Of a DNA stretch of 52,656 bases, positions 41,215 through 51,900 are shown piece by piece (the stretch's first letter is position 1; every line of letters begins with the position of its first letter). A model generated the notes under the pieces. It searched no databases, had not been told where the DNA came from, and worked only from the letters and a program-made list of their open reading frames with translations. Source of the DNA: Candidatus Zipacnadia bacterium (GTDB lineage: Bacteria > Armatimonadota > Zipacnadia > Zipacnadales > UBA5352); the NCBI GenBank assembly GCA_029820945.1, contig JALGUJ010000018.1, positions 1 to 52,656 on the forward strand, in the 5' to 3' direction. A program made the position numbers and the translations under genes.

Positions 41215-42047
41215 TCTCCTCGCGCCTGCAGCGCACGGTGCTGGGCATCGGGCTGGCGCCGGTCATCGTGGTGATCGTGCTGCCCTACGTGCTGATGCTC
41301 TCGGGGGCGCTCAAGTCGCCCGAGGAGATCGTCTCGCGAGAGTTCACCGTCATCCCGCAGGACCCGCGGCCGGGCAACTTCGTCGAGGTCTTCCAGGCCA
41401 TGCCCCTGGCCAGGTTCTTCCTCAACTCCACGGTCATCGCGGTCGGGGCCATGCTGCTGGTGCTGGTGTGCGCGATCCCCGCGGCCTATGCCCTGGGCCG
41501 GCTGCGCTTCGCCGGGCGCAGGCCGATCCTGTTCGCGATCCTGACCACGCAGATGTTCTCGCCGATCGTGCTGATCATCGCCCTGTTCTCGGAGTTCACG
41601 CACTACGGGCTGCTGGAGGGCTGGCGCTGCTACATCGCGCTGATCCTCGCCGACGCGGCCTGCCGGCTGGCCTTCAGCATCTGGCTGCTGACCGGGTACT
41701 TCGCGACCGTGCCGCGCGAAATCGAGGAGGCGGCGCTGATCGACGGCTGCTCGCGGCCACAGGCGCTGCTGCGCGTGCTGCTGCCCATCTGCAAGCCCGG
41801 CGTGGTCACCACCATGATCTTCGCCTTCATCACCGCGTGGAACGAGTTCGTCTTCGCGCTCACCTTCGTGCCCAGCGACGAGTTCCGGCCGCTGACCGTC
41901 GCGATCCCGAGCTTCATCGGCCAGTACGGGGCACAGTGGCAACTGCTCATGGCCGCGTCGCTCCTGGCGACCGTGCCGGTGGTGGTCATGTTCCTGCTGG
42001 TCGAGCGGCACCTGGTGCGCGGGCTGGGAGCGGGGGCGATCAAGTGA
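41211..42047 (+). CDS. sugar ABC transporter permease (MalG/UgpE-like)
   Basis: A 278-residue inner-membrane protein, partner of the upstream permease. The N terminus (ALKSPEEIVSREFTVIPQDP) and the EAA motif (EEAALIDGCSRPQALLRVLL, about 178) are typical of the second subunit of carbohydrate importers. The GTG start at 41211 overlaps the upstream stop as GTGA, so the subunits are translationally coupled. The next gene, a large secreted glycosidase-like protein, begins 89 bases downstream on the same strand and could be part of the same transcript. Confidence 0.94.
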   Translation: MISSRLQRTVLGIGLAPVIVVIVLPYVLMLSGALKSPEEIVSREFTVIPQDPRPGNFVEVFQAMPLARFFLNSTVIAVGAMLLVLVCAIPAAYALGRLRFAGRRPILFAILTTQMFSPIVLIIALFSEFTHYGLLEGWRCYIALILADAACRLAFSIWLLTGYFATVPREIEEAALIDGCSRPQALLRVLLPICKPGVVTTMIFAFITAWNEFVFALTFVPSDEFRPLTVAIPSFIGQYGAQWQLLMAASLLATVPVVVMFLLVERHLVRGLGAGAIK

Positions 42048-42136
42048 TGTTACCTGCGGGAATTGGCGATTGGCGATAGGGACGACGAGGGCAACGCATG
42101 CAACTGTGGCGGCAACAGGCAGAAGGGGGACTGAGC

Positions 42137-45100
42137 ATGTTCCGGCGAACCGTGATCGTCATCTGTATCGCGTTGGCAGCGCCCGGTCTGGCTCTGGAGA
42201 TCACCGAGACCGGCCCGCTGCCCGAGAAGGGCGTCTTCGTGGGCGATGTGGGTGAGATGAGCCTGCGCGTGCTGGGCTCGCAGGGGCTCGTGGGGAACGT
42301 CGGCGCGCGCAAGTCGCAGTTCATCCGGTACCTCAATATGTCCGAGGGCTTCGCGCGCGAGGCCGCGACCTCCGGTACTGAGGCCGAGCTGCACGGGACC
42401 ATCTACCAGTCCACCATCGAGAAGCACGAGGACGTGCCGCCGTGGGAGACGACCGTCACGGCGCATGAGCCCGGGCGGCGCGCGGCCTTCGAGGCCAGCG
42501 GGCGGCTGCACAGCCCCTTCCGCGAGGTGGGCGAGTTCGAGCGCGTTGAGGCCGGCCGCTGGCGTGGCGAGGTCACGTGGACGCGCGAGCCCGCCGAGAA
42601 CGCGCGCATGAGGCTGGCGGTCTACCTCTTCGCATGGCTGCAGGACCGGCCGCTTACCATCGTGCGGCCGGACGGGACGGTCGTCGATGAGCTGGACGGC
42701 GAGCGCCTTCGCGTCTGGGCCACCGGGGAGCACGGCGTGTTCGAGGCCGGCACGCGCATCGTCTTCCCGCTGAAGGTCGGGGAGACCGCGGTGTTCACCA
42801 TCCACGAGGAAGCCACGCTCACCAGCTTCAACTTCGGCGTGCACTTCGGCGGGTTCTGGGTGACGCCCACGGACGGGGACGCGGAGCAGATGCGCATCAC
42901 CATCGAGCGCATCAGCGACCCGCTGCAGGTGGTCTCCGGCGACCTGACCGCGACCGTGGAGGCGCACTCGGGCGAGGCGGCGATCCACCACGGGCCCTTC
43001 AAGCTCATCGAGCACGTGGAGCTTGTCGATGGCGACGCGCGGCAGTGGGATGTGCTGCCGATGGATGGCTGGCAGGCATTGACGGAGGGCGAAGCGGTGG
43101 CGGCCAGCGGCGATCTCGGCGGGACATGGCGCGAGCGCGTGGAGCCAGGGGAGAGCCAGCTCGGCGGGGGTGCGATCAGACTGTCGGTCGAGCGCGACGA
43201 GGCCGGCGGAGAGGCGCGGCTGCGGCTGGTGCTGCCGCCGGTGCACGTCGGGCAACCGATCGAGTGGCACGGCCGCGGGCCTCACGGCGAGGAGCCACTC
43301 TTCCGTACGGGCGACGAGGGCGTATCAGCGCCGCTGCCCGTGGGGGCTGAGGTGCGCATTCCGCTGGCGCGCGGACTCGCCATGGCGCTGACGCCCAGCG
43401 CGGAGTGCCGCGTGGTGCTGGGCCGGGAGGGCACGGAGCGCGCGATGCTCAGCTTCGTCATGCCAGAGCATACCCGGGAGTTCGCGCTGACGGTGGACTG
43501 CGGCCTGCGCCCCGATGACTGGGAGGTCGAGAGCTACACGGAGCGCGACTTCGTGCGGATACGCAGCGCCAGCACCGGCGTTAAGAGCGGGCTGCAGGTC
43601 CGGCGCGACACGCCCCAGCCCCGCGACGTGCAGATCGTGTCCCCGTGGTGGACCGTGACCCACTCAGCCCAGCAGGGCGGGGCGATCAGCCAGATTGACT
43701 TCTGCTACGGGCGGCCGGGTGGGGTGCTGACTTCGCCCATCGGCACGGGAATCATGCGAGGGCCGTCGCAGAGCTGGGGAAACACCGGGTGTCCCGACGC
43801 GACGCTGACCGTGGCCGAGCAGACCCCCGAGCGCGTCACCGTCGTGGCGTCAGGTGAGCTGTGTGACATTGATGGGACCCCGATCCCGCTGGGCTACGAG
43901 ATCACCTGCGAGTACCACCCGACGCACGTGAAGCGCACGGTTCGCCTCACCCCGGAGAGGCCGATCCCGGACGTGCGGCTGCTGGGCGTCGCGGGCGTCC
44001 AGGCGCGCGACAGCCTCCACGAGTTCGTCGGAGGGCGCACCTATCCGGTCTGGGGGAAGTCAATTTGCGGAGAGGCCTACTCCCGCCGCGGCTATCCCGA
44101 GTACATCGCCCTGTTCGAGCGCGATGTTGAGTGTCTGGAGATGTTCCCCGCGCAGGACCTGACGCAGTGGGCGCAGGTGAGGGGCGATCCGGAGGATTGC
44201 TCGTGGCGCGTGGACGGTTCGACCATCATGCTCAACGCGTACGAGCGCCTCGAAGGACCGATCACGCTCTCCGAGCCGATGGAGTTCACGCATTACATCG
44301 GCCTGCCGCCGATCCCGCGCGCGAACCGCGAGAAGCACGCGTGGCACATGCTCACGCCAAACGCGACCGAGGAGGAGATCGCGGGGCTGGCCTACACCGG
44401 CGTGGACAGCATCCACGGGAACGTGGGCGACCCGCTGTACACCGGCAGCGACGGTGACTGGGAGCGCACGCGCACGGGCGGGCGTGAGCTGACCGAGCGC
44501 TGCCACCGGTACGGGCTGCCGGTGGTCCCCTACCTGTTCTTCCTGCCCATGCGCGAGCAGAACCCGGTCTACGCCGAGCACCAGGACGACTGGCGGGTGA
44601 CGCCCGCGAAGAAGAACGTGGCCTGCACGGTCTCGGAGGGTTGGCGGCACTACTACCGGCAGGGCCTGACGCGCCTGCTGGACGAGGGCGGGTATGATGG
44701 GGTCTACTACGACTTCGTGAGCGTCTACCAGTGCGAGAACGAGGCGCACGGGGAGGTGCCGCACTCCACGGTCGAGGGGCTGATGGAGACGCTGCAGTTC
44801 ACGCGTGAGGCGATCGGCGAGGACGGTCTGCTGATCGGCCACCGCGGGCACCAGGCGAACACGGTGATTGACAGCTACCTCGACGGCGTGGTGGTCTTCG
44901 AGCACTACTCGCACCCTCACTGGCTGCCACTGGATGAGCTGGAGCCGCTGAACACCTTTGTGGGCGCGAGCCGCCGCGACACCTGCACCAAGTCGCTGGT
45001 CTGCAGCCTCGGGGGGCTCAACCCGCGGTACCGGAGGGAGGAGGGTCCGCGCGTCATCGACGCCGACGAGATCCTGTGCAAGCTCGCGCTGCAGGGGCTC

Positions 45101-45757
45101 TTCCCCTACAGCTTCCGCGGCTGGTCAGAGGAGGTGCTGGGGCGCTACTTCCGGCTCTACGCGCGCTTCCGGTCGGTGGACTTCTCGCGCCTGACCTTCA
45201 TGGACCACCTGCACCAGCCCGCGATCCGCAGCGACGACCCGTACCTGCGCGCCGCGGCGTACTTCGGCGAGAGCGAGGCGTACCTGGTGGTCGCGAACCC
45301 CGAGTCGGATCAGCCGCGCGAGACGAGCTTCCGCGTGGACGCGCGCGAGTTCGGCTGGGATGCCGACGAGTGCGCGATCAGCGAGCAGCCGGATGGCGCC
45401 GGGGCGCGGCGGATCAGCGCCGACGAGCTGCGCGCCGGGATCGAGTGCACGCTGGGGGTTTACGGCTACCGGGTGTACGCGCTGCGGGCGCTCGACGGCG
45501 AGCGACCGCGCGTCGTCTCGAGCACACACAGGTGGGAGGAGCGTGAGGTGGATGGGGCGGCCGCAATCGTCACGCGAGGGCCGGTGGGGCAGGAGTGCAC
45601 GCTGATCGTGGCCTGCCCGGAGCGGCCTGATACGGTCACGCTCGACGGCGAGGCGCTGGCGGCGGACGCCTGGAGCTGGGACGCCGAGGGTGGGATGGCG
45701 ATGATCGGATACACCTGCCGGGCGACGGGCGAGCCGCACGTCTTTGTGGTGCAGTGA
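42137..45757 (+). CDS. large secreted putative glycoside hydrolase (DUF6259/DUF6067-like barrel)
   Basis: A 1206-residue protein with signal peptide MFRRTVIVICIALAAPGLAL. The first 600 residues are a series of beta domains. Residues 730-1080 read as a TIM barrel: GVDSIHGNVGDPLYTG, YGLPVVPYLFFLPMREQNP, GYDGVYYDFVSVYQCENEA and DGLLIGHRGHQANTVID. The aspartate after VYY and the His/Arg pair of GHRGH are candidate active-site residues. A C-terminal beta domain follows. The layout parallels the CBM9-DUF6067 protein at 35473-38682, although sequence similarity is limited to the barrel. AAGGGGG lies seven bases before the ATG at 42137. It is in the same direction as the importer genes. Substrate unknown. 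Confidence 0.82.
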   Translation: MFRRTVIVICIALAAPGLALEITETGPLPEKGVFVGDVGEMSLRVLGSQGLVGNVGARKSQFIRYLNMSEGFAREAATSGTEAELHGTIYQSTIEKHEDVPPWETTVTAHEPGRRAAFEASGRLHSPFREVGEFERVEAGRWRGEVTWTREPAENARMRLAVYLFAWLQDRPLTIVRPDGTVVDELDGERLRVWATGEHGVFEAGTRIVFPLKVGETAVFTIHEEATLTSFNFGVHFGGFWVTPTDGDAEQMRITIERISDPLQVVSGDLTATVEAHSGEAAIHHGPFKLIEHVELVDGDARQWDVLPMDGWQALTEGEAVAASGDLGGTWRERVEPGESQLGGGAIRLSVERDEAGGEARLRLVLPPVHVGQPIEWHGRGPHGEEPLFRTGDEGVSAPLPVGAEVRIPLARGLAMALTPSAECRVVLGREGTERAMLSFVMPEHTREFALTVDCGLRPDDWEVESYTERDFVRIRSASTGVKSGLQVRRDTPQPRDVQIVSPWWTVTHSAQQGGAISQIDFCYGRPGGVLTSPIGTGIMRGPSQSWGNTGCPDATLTVAEQTPERVTVVASGELCDIDGTPIPLGYEITCEYHPTHVKRTVRLTPERPIPDVRLLGVAGVQARDSLHEFVGGRTYPVWGKSICGEAYSRRGYPEYIALFERDVECLEMFPAQDLTQWAQVRGDPEDCSWRVDGSTIMLNAYERLEGPITLSEPMEFTHYIGLPPIPRANREKHAWHMLTPNATEEEIAGLAYTGVDSIHGNVGDPLYTGSDGDWERTRTGGRELTERCHRYGLPVVPYLFFLPMREQNPVYAEHQDDWRVTPAKKNVACTVSEGWRHYYRQGLTRLLDEGGYDGVYYDFVSVYQCENEAHGEVPHSTVEGLMETLQFTREAIGEDGLLIGHRGHQANTVIDSYLDGVVVFEHYSHPHWLPLDELEPLNTFVGASRRDTCTKSLVCSLGGLNPRYRREEGPRVIDADEILCKLALQGLFPYSFRGWSEEVLGRYFRLYARFRSVDFSRLTFMDHLHQPAIRSDDPYLRAAAYFGESEAYLVVANPESDQPRETSFRVDAREFGWDADECAISEQPDGAGARRISADELRAGIECTLGVYGYRVYALRALDGERPRVVSSTHRWEEREVDGAAAIVTRGPVGQECTLIVACPERPDTVTLDGEALAADAWSWDAEGGMAMIGYTCRATGEPHVFVVQ

Positions 45758-45763
45758 GGGAGC

Positions 45764-45783
45764 CGCCCCTTCCGTTGGGGGCG
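45764..45783. terminator. short stem-loop between converging genes; resembles the window-end repeats
   Basis: CGCCCC (45764-45769) pairs with GGGGCG (45778-45783). It sits in the 44-bp gap between genes that converge at 45757 and 45802. The surrounding GCCGCCCCTTCCGTTGGGG resembles the CCCGCCCCTCCGTAGGG segment of the 78-bp repeats at the right end of the window, so it may be a lone partial copy acting as a bidirectional terminator. Confidence 0.4.
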
Positions 45784-45801
45784 CCGGGCGCGAAGCAGCT
45801 C

Positions 45802-48699
45802 TTAGCGCCTGGGCTCGATGAAGTCGCGGATGACTCGGGCGTCGCTGCCGGGGTGGCGAGATGGCACGCCCAGGAAGAGATCGCACGAGCCGTCGCCGTG
45901 CGCCAGGTCGGGCACGAAGGCGCAGACCACTCCGAGCGTGCGGGCCAGGGCGGACGGGTCCTCGGCCGCCAGAGTCAGGTAGGGCAGCACCGAGATCGTG
46001 CCGTCCTCGTCCACACTGACCTCATGAAAGGTCGCCTCCGCCGGGTTCTCTCCCACCGCGGCGTACAGCAGCAGGCGGTCATCGGGCGCGCGCAGGAGGC
46101 GCCGGTCGGGGCGCTCGAACTCCACGATGCCGATGGGACCGTCGGCAGTCAGCGTCAGTCCGTCGGTGAAGCGGTTGGCGGCCACGTCGAAGCTGAGCAG
46201 GCTGGTGCCGTGCAGGATCACGAGATAGTGGCGGGTGCGGTCGAAGGCGTGGTCGGCGTAGCCGCCGGTGTCGGTGGCAGGCGGCAGGGAGAGGCCGAAG
46301 AGGCTGCGGGGTGAGCCCCCGGCCGCATAGTCGTAGACGAAGAGCCTGGGGTCGCGGCTGTCCGGGACCAGCTCGGGCTCGAGCATGAAGGCGTAGCCCT
46401 CGTCGAAGCGCCCGCCGCCCAGGAAGAGCCGCTGCGTGGGCGGGCGCCCGGCATCGTGGACGATCCTGCTCCGAAGCTGCGTGGTCCAGTAGCATCGGCT
46501 CATGAAGCTGATCTTGTCCAGGACGGCGCGATCGCTGGCGACGAAGGACATCAGCCCGCCGGAGTAGGCGGTGCCCGCGCGGGCGGCGGTGTGCGTGCCG
46601 GTCAGGAAGAGGCGGCCGTCGAGGCCGGGGGTCATGTAGCGGTAGCGCTTGATGGGCCCGGGCCCCGCGTCGTCGAGCACGTCTGTCTCGATCCCCGGCG
46701 TGATGGGCTCCATGCGGTTCCGCCCGGCGGCGAGGTCAGGCGCATCCCAGACCAGGCGAGTGAGGCCGGTGTAGCCGCCCATGTAGAGGGAGAGCCCGTC
46801 GGCGTCGCGCCACCAGGTGTGCCCGTATGGCCCCAGGCCAACCTGCAGCGGCAGCTTCAGGTCGGTCTCCCCCAGGTCGCGCAGCAGGTAGCGCTTGGTG
46901 ATGACGCCATCGTCGAGGCGCGACAGGTCGAAGGTCGCCAGGTAGTAGCCGTACTCGGCGACGCCGAGGACAGTGTCCGGGTGGCCGGGAATGGGCGTGG
47001 CCATGTAAGCGGGCGCCAGCGATGGGCCGGACAGCGCGTCCAGCAGCGTGCCGTAGCGCTCCGGGTCGAGACGCATGGCGGCGATGGCGTCGTAGACGAC
47101 CTCGATCTCGCCCTCCGGCCGCCCCCCTGAGGTCCCGTGCAGGATGGTGTCGAGATGAGTGCGGGACATGGTGACTGAGCCGTAGTCGCGCCACCAGGCG
47201 AGGCCGGAGGCGCTGTCGCGGCGGGCGCCGGCTGGGCCGCGCGGGACGGCATCGACGACCTCGAAGGACACGGTGTTCCCCTCGTCATCGACCTGCAGCC
47301 GCCACGGGCCGCCCCAGTCCCTCTGGTAGGCGGTGATGTAGAGGCCGTCCTCGCGCGGGTAGAGCCGGCCGAGCTTGCGCGTGCGATCGGCGGGCTCGGC
47401 CCACCCCTCGAAGAAGCTGCGCTCGCAGCCGGGCCACGAGCCGGCGTGGAAGCGCAGGCCGGCCGTGAAGGCCGCCGGGTCATCCCGGAGAGCCCGTGGG
47501 GGTCTCAGATCGACGGGCATGGACAGGAGCCCGGCGAAGACGAAGCTGGTGTGGTCGGCGTACTGGTAGACAGCCTGGATGATGGGCGCGTAGAAGAGCC
47601 GGCCGCGATGGATGGCGATGATCTTGTAGCCCTCCCAGCGCAGGAACAGCTCCCCCTGCTTGTGCTCATCGGGGATGTCGTCGAGTGAGGGCAGCAGCTC
47701 GGCGAAGTGGCGATCCACGTCGATGGGCGGGACCTGGTACTCGGCGGTGTGCGGGTCGAAGCGAACGACGCCGGGCGGCGTGTGCGAGTAGTAGATGCGG
47801 CCCCGCTCGTCCACGTCCACGGTGCCGACGAGCTGGCCCAGGCCGGAGGAGCCGTTGCCGAGGATGGGCGTGCCGGAAGCCGAGCCGGGCGGCCAGGTCT
47901 TCGCGGAGGTATGCACCGAGATGGCCTCCGGCGGCAGACTCACGGTCAGATCGCCCGCGCCCTCCAGCCACGCCTCGTCCAGCGGGACCTCGACGAGGTA
48001 GTGCGCCACCTCGGTGGGGCGGCCGGTCTGCGCATCGAAGAGCTGGGACTTCATGGGCACGTAGAGGCTGCGGCGCGATGGATCATCCGGGTGGGCGGTC
48101 TGCAAGGAGATGGCGCAGTTGTTGTTGGCCGAGACCAGCGGGTAGTTGACCTCGGTCTCCACGCGGACCGTGGCGTCCTCGACGCGCATAACGCGCTCGG
48201 CGGGCTCCAGCGCGGCGGTGCGCAGCGCGGACATGTCCGGCAGGTCGATGGCCGGCGCGTCGGTCCGGGCCATGCCGGGTTCGATGTACGAGCGGGCGCC
48301 CGAGAGCGGGAGATCGGTGCGCGGCTGGATGGGCGGACCGAGCTCGAAGCCGCCCGTCCACACGACGGTCCCGCCAGCCTGCAGGGAGACCGTGGCCTCT
48401 CGGTACCCCGCCCCGGTGGGCTTGCGCATGACGATGGCTGGAGGCTGAGCGGGCTCGGCGAGGTTCACGGTGTGGGTGTCCTCGCGCGCGTCGGAGGCAA
48501 GCGTGATCTCGGCGGTCAGCTCACCGGCCGCGGCGCGCAGCAGATCGAGGTCGCGGACGTACACGACCACCTCGTCGGCGTAGTGGGAGCACCGCACCGG
48601 ATCGTCACCGAGCAGCGCGCGCACCGCTGCGGGGTCGGCACAGGCAACTGCGCAGAGGACCATCGCGGTCAGGCATGACGGCAGGTTCAGGCGGCCCAT
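45802..48699 (-). CDS. secreted beta-propeller-like protein of unknown function
   Basis: A 965-residue exported protein. The N terminus (MGRLNLPSCLTAMVLCAVAC) is a signal peptide that could be of the lipoprotein type, with C20 as the anchor. Residues 25-260 are beta-sandwich-like. Residues 270-965 have the rhythm of a large propeller, with recurrent blade-like segments (GTVDVDERGRIYYSHTPPGV, LGLGQLVGT-type turns, TPGLDGRLFLTGTHTAA). No catalytic motif is recognised. A polysaccharide-lyase-like or ligand-binding role is possible. The ATG at 48699 has GAGAGGAGG ten bases upstream. The 294 bp separating it from the divergent giant protein at 48994 hold a TCTCGCGAGA palindrome near 48727 and no supported gene. 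Confidence 0.78.
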   Translation of the reverse strand: MGRLNLPSCLTAMVLCAVACADPAAVRALLGDDPVRCSHYADEVVVYVRDLDLLRAAAGELTAEITLASDAREDTHTVNLAEPAQPPAIVMRKPTGAGYREATVSLQAGGTVVWTGGFELGPPIQPRTDLPLSGARSYIEPGMARTDAPAIDLPDMSALRTAALEPAERVMRVEDATVRVETEVNYPLVSANNNCAISLQTAHPDDPSRRSLYVPMKSQLFDAQTGRPTEVAHYLVEVPLDEAWLEGAGDLTVSLPPEAISVHTSAKTWPPGSASGTPILGNGSSGLGQLVGTVDVDERGRIYYSHTPPGVVRFDPHTAEYQVPPIDVDRHFAELLPSLDDIPDEHKQGELFLRWEGYKIIAIHRGRLFYAPIIQAVYQYADHTSFVFAGLLSMPVDLRPPRALRDDPAAFTAGLRFHAGSWPGCERSFFEGWAEPADRTRKLGRLYPREDGLYITAYQRDWGGPWRLQVDDEGNTVSFEVVDAVPRGPAGARRDSASGLAWWRDYGSVTMSRTHLDTILHGTSGGRPEGEIEVVYDAIAAMRLDPERYGTLLDALSGPSLAPAYMATPIPGHPDTVLGVAEYGYYLATFDLSRLDDGVITKRYLLRDLGETDLKLPLQVGLGPYGHTWWRDADGLSLYMGGYTGLTRLVWDAPDLAAGRNRMEPITPGIETDVLDDAGPGPIKRYRYMTPGLDGRLFLTGTHTAARAGTAYSGGLMSFVASDRAVLDKISFMSRCYWTTQLRSRIVHDAGRPPTQRLFLGGGRFDEGYAFMLEPELVPDSRDPRLFVYDYAAGGSPRSLFGLSLPPATDTGGYADHAFDRTRHYLVILHGTSLLSFDVAANRFTDGLTLTADGPIGIVEFERPDRRLLRAPDDRLLLYAAVGENPAEATFHEVSVDEDGTISVLPYLTLAAEDPSALARTLGVVCAFVPDLAHGDGSCDLFLGVPSRHPGSDARVIRDFIEPRR

Positions 48700-48993
48700 G
48701 GCGCACCTGCCTCCTCTCGGCGACATCTCGCGAGACGTACGGGCCCGGCTGAGGGGCTCTTGTCCGCCGGCCGGGCGTAGTCCTCCATGCCTGCCAGTGC
48801 TGAGCACCGGCCCTGCGCGCGCGTGCAGGAGGAGGGACGATCCTCTCATCGCGGGATTGAGCGCCGCCATCGTCGAGATCTGCCTGTGAGGGTCCGCGGC
48901 TGCAGCAGGGAACGGGCGAAGGTCTCGACCTCCCGCGGAGGCAATAGACTCCACACGCCGCGCAGAGGCTCTGGCCTCGGGAGGTGGCGACCG

Positions 48994-51900
48994 ATGATCC
49001 GCCGCGCGCTCGTCCTCATCGTCGCCGGGTGTGCGCTGCCGCCGCCGGGCGCGCTCGCCCAGGAGGAGGCGCCGCAACGGGCGTCCGTGCTGTTCCTGGA
49101 CTTCAGGCGGCAGGAGCACTACAACACCTACTTCAAGCAGTTCCTGCGGGAGATGGATGCCGGCGGCTTCGAGGTGGGGTACGCCGACGTCGATGTGGTG
49201 GACCCCGCGCGGTTCTCCGACTTCAACGTCATCGTCTACCTCAATGTCCCGAACTGGGACACCACGAGCCACGAGGCGCCGGCGCACTTCCTGCGGCAGA
49301 TCGAGGCGCTGAAGGCGCACCTGGCCGCGGGCGGTGGCCTGCTGGCGATGTCACACCCCGGGCCCCAGCGGCTTCCGTCTCTGTGGGCGCTGATGAAGCC
49401 GTGGGGGCTCGAGGTGCAGGTGGCGACGATACACGACCCGCAGGCGGAGCGTGCGACGCTGGTGCAGATGCCGTTCGCCCGCACCGAGAACCTCGCCGGC
49501 CATCCGGTCACGGAGGGCGTATCCGGGCTCTGGTATCCGGTCTACCCCGAGGGCGGCCGCGTCTGGAACGCCAACACCAGCCCATTCACGGTTGACGAGA
49601 GCTGGCAGGTGCTCGTGCGCAGCGCGGCGAGCGCCTACGTAGAGCCCTACCGGTTCGACATGGACGAAATCGATCGGCACGCGCCTGAGGGCCGGATCGA
49701 AGGCCCGGTCCCGCTGCTGGCGGTGAAGGAGTTGGGGCCGGGCCGGATGGCGTTCAGCGGCGTGGACTCGTCCTACCACATGCACGGGGGGCTGGCACCC
49801 GCGTGGGAGGGCGTGACGATGGGGCCGGGGCTGGCGGGCAAGCGCAGCGACTTCGAGCCGCTGATGCTGAACCTGCTGCAGTGGCTGGGCGAGCCGTCGC
49901 TGCGGTCGGGCACGCTGGGAGGGGCCGAGACCGATGCGGCGCGGATTGCGCCGCCGACGCTCGTGGCGCCGGAGCCCCGGGACTCGTGGCCGTACTGGGA
50001 GCCTGAGAAGAGCTTCCACGGGGTGATCGGCGCGCGCAGCAGCTACTCGGTGGGCGAGAGCACGGCCGCGGAGTACGCGCAGGCGGCGCGCGAGGTGGGG
50101 TTGGACTACGTGATCTTCGCCGAGCCGCTGGCGGCGATCGGCGAGCAGGACTTCGCGAGGCTGAAGGAGGAGTGCGCCTCGCTCAGCGGCGACGATCTGC
50201 TGCTGATGGCCGGACTGGACTGCGAGGACGAGACCGGCAACCACTACGTGATCGTGGCGCCGGACCTCAAGTGGCCGGCGGAGGGCCTGTTCGTGGAGGG
50301 CACACGGAAGTTCTGGGTGCTGGGCGAGAAGCCGCGCGGGCTGGCCTTCTGCCGGTACGTGCGCCAGAACCTGCCGGCGCTCATCTCGTTCTACCTCGGC
50401 GACGAGGGCGTACCGTGGTGGGACACGCGCTGCTACCGGCAGTGCATCCCGATCCAGACTTGGCGCAACGGCGAGAAGGTGGGCGATCTGACCCAGGAGT
50501 ACCGCGAGCTGGCGGCGGCCGGCGAGTGGCCGGTCCCGATCGTACTCAGCTTCACGGACAGCGCCGACCATCTCCGCACGATGGGCGGCGGCGAGCCGCG
50601 CAGCGAAGAGCCGCATACGGTGCTGCTGGCGAAATCGCTGGCTGAGCTGGGGGAGAGGATTGCGCCGCGGCCCGACTTCCGGCCCACCGCCTGGGTCACC
50701 AACGGCCCGAGCATCGAGCACTGGCAGTGGGCGGCCCCGCGCGACTACGTGGCGAACGGCAACTGGTTCGACTGGACGCGCTACCGGTGGGCGGTGCGGT
50801 TCAGGGCTCGATCCGAGGCGGGGCTGGAGGAGCTGCGCATCTACGACGGACCGCGGCCCTTCCGCCGCTTCCTGGCCGGCGGAGCGACGGAGCTCGAGCG
50901 CGAGATCCTGCTGACGCACAACCAGCAGAAGAACCTGACGCTGGTGGTGACCGACCGCGACGGACGCGTGGCCTGGGGCGGCGAGCTGCTGGACCGCAGC
51001 CACCTGATGGAGCACGTCTACTGCAGCGACCGCATGAACACGCTGTCCTACGCCTGCCTGCCCTCGGACGGGCCGTTCGGCTCCACGGTCGGCACCTGGC
51101 CGATGCCGGTCATGGCCAAGGGCCCGCTCACCGACAACCTGTTCGTGGGTCTTAACCAGGACATGTACCGCTTCCCCGGCTACGACGGACAGCCCGAGCG
51201 CCACCTGCTCCTGTCGCCGAAGGTCTTCGCGCACACCGAGCAGGGCGTCGAGGGTGGGCGCGTGAACCGCCGCATCCTGCGCCCGTTGGCGACCGCCGAC
51301 GTGTGCATCGAGGAGACCACCTTCGAGCACCGGTTCGCGGACGAGGTGGGCGTGTGGAATAGCTGGAACAACCTCGGTCCGCTGGTGCCGATGGAGACCT
51401 TCAAGGGGCGGCTGCGCTACACGACCTTCACGCACCCGGGGCATCTGCCCGCGCCGGTGGTGGTGGATGGCGAGGTCGAGATGCTGCGCGACGGGCGCTT
51501 CGTGGAGGATCGCGTGCTGCCGCTGAGGGTGGGCTTCGCCGGCGCGCCCTACGCCGACGCGGGCTACTCGACCTGCGTCATCGCACACACCGGTGGTGAT
51601 GATGTGACCCTCGGCCTGACGTACGACGGTCGGCCGCAGCTCGCGCGGTGGCAGGCGGCCTTCCCAACCGGGGCATACGGCTACTTCTACCACTCGCTGT
51701 ATGGCCCCGGCGGCCTCTTCAGCCTCGATGACGAGCTGCGCTGCCACTACGTGGGCGGGAGCCTGCACCGGGTCTACATCGGCCTGCCGCTGCGCGGCCG
51801 GCAGTTCAGGCGCGGCGACCGCTTCAGCTTCCGCTACATCGCCCTCGCGGGCTCGCATGACGCGCTGCCCTCGAACCTGCCCGCCGAGCGCTTCCGGGAC

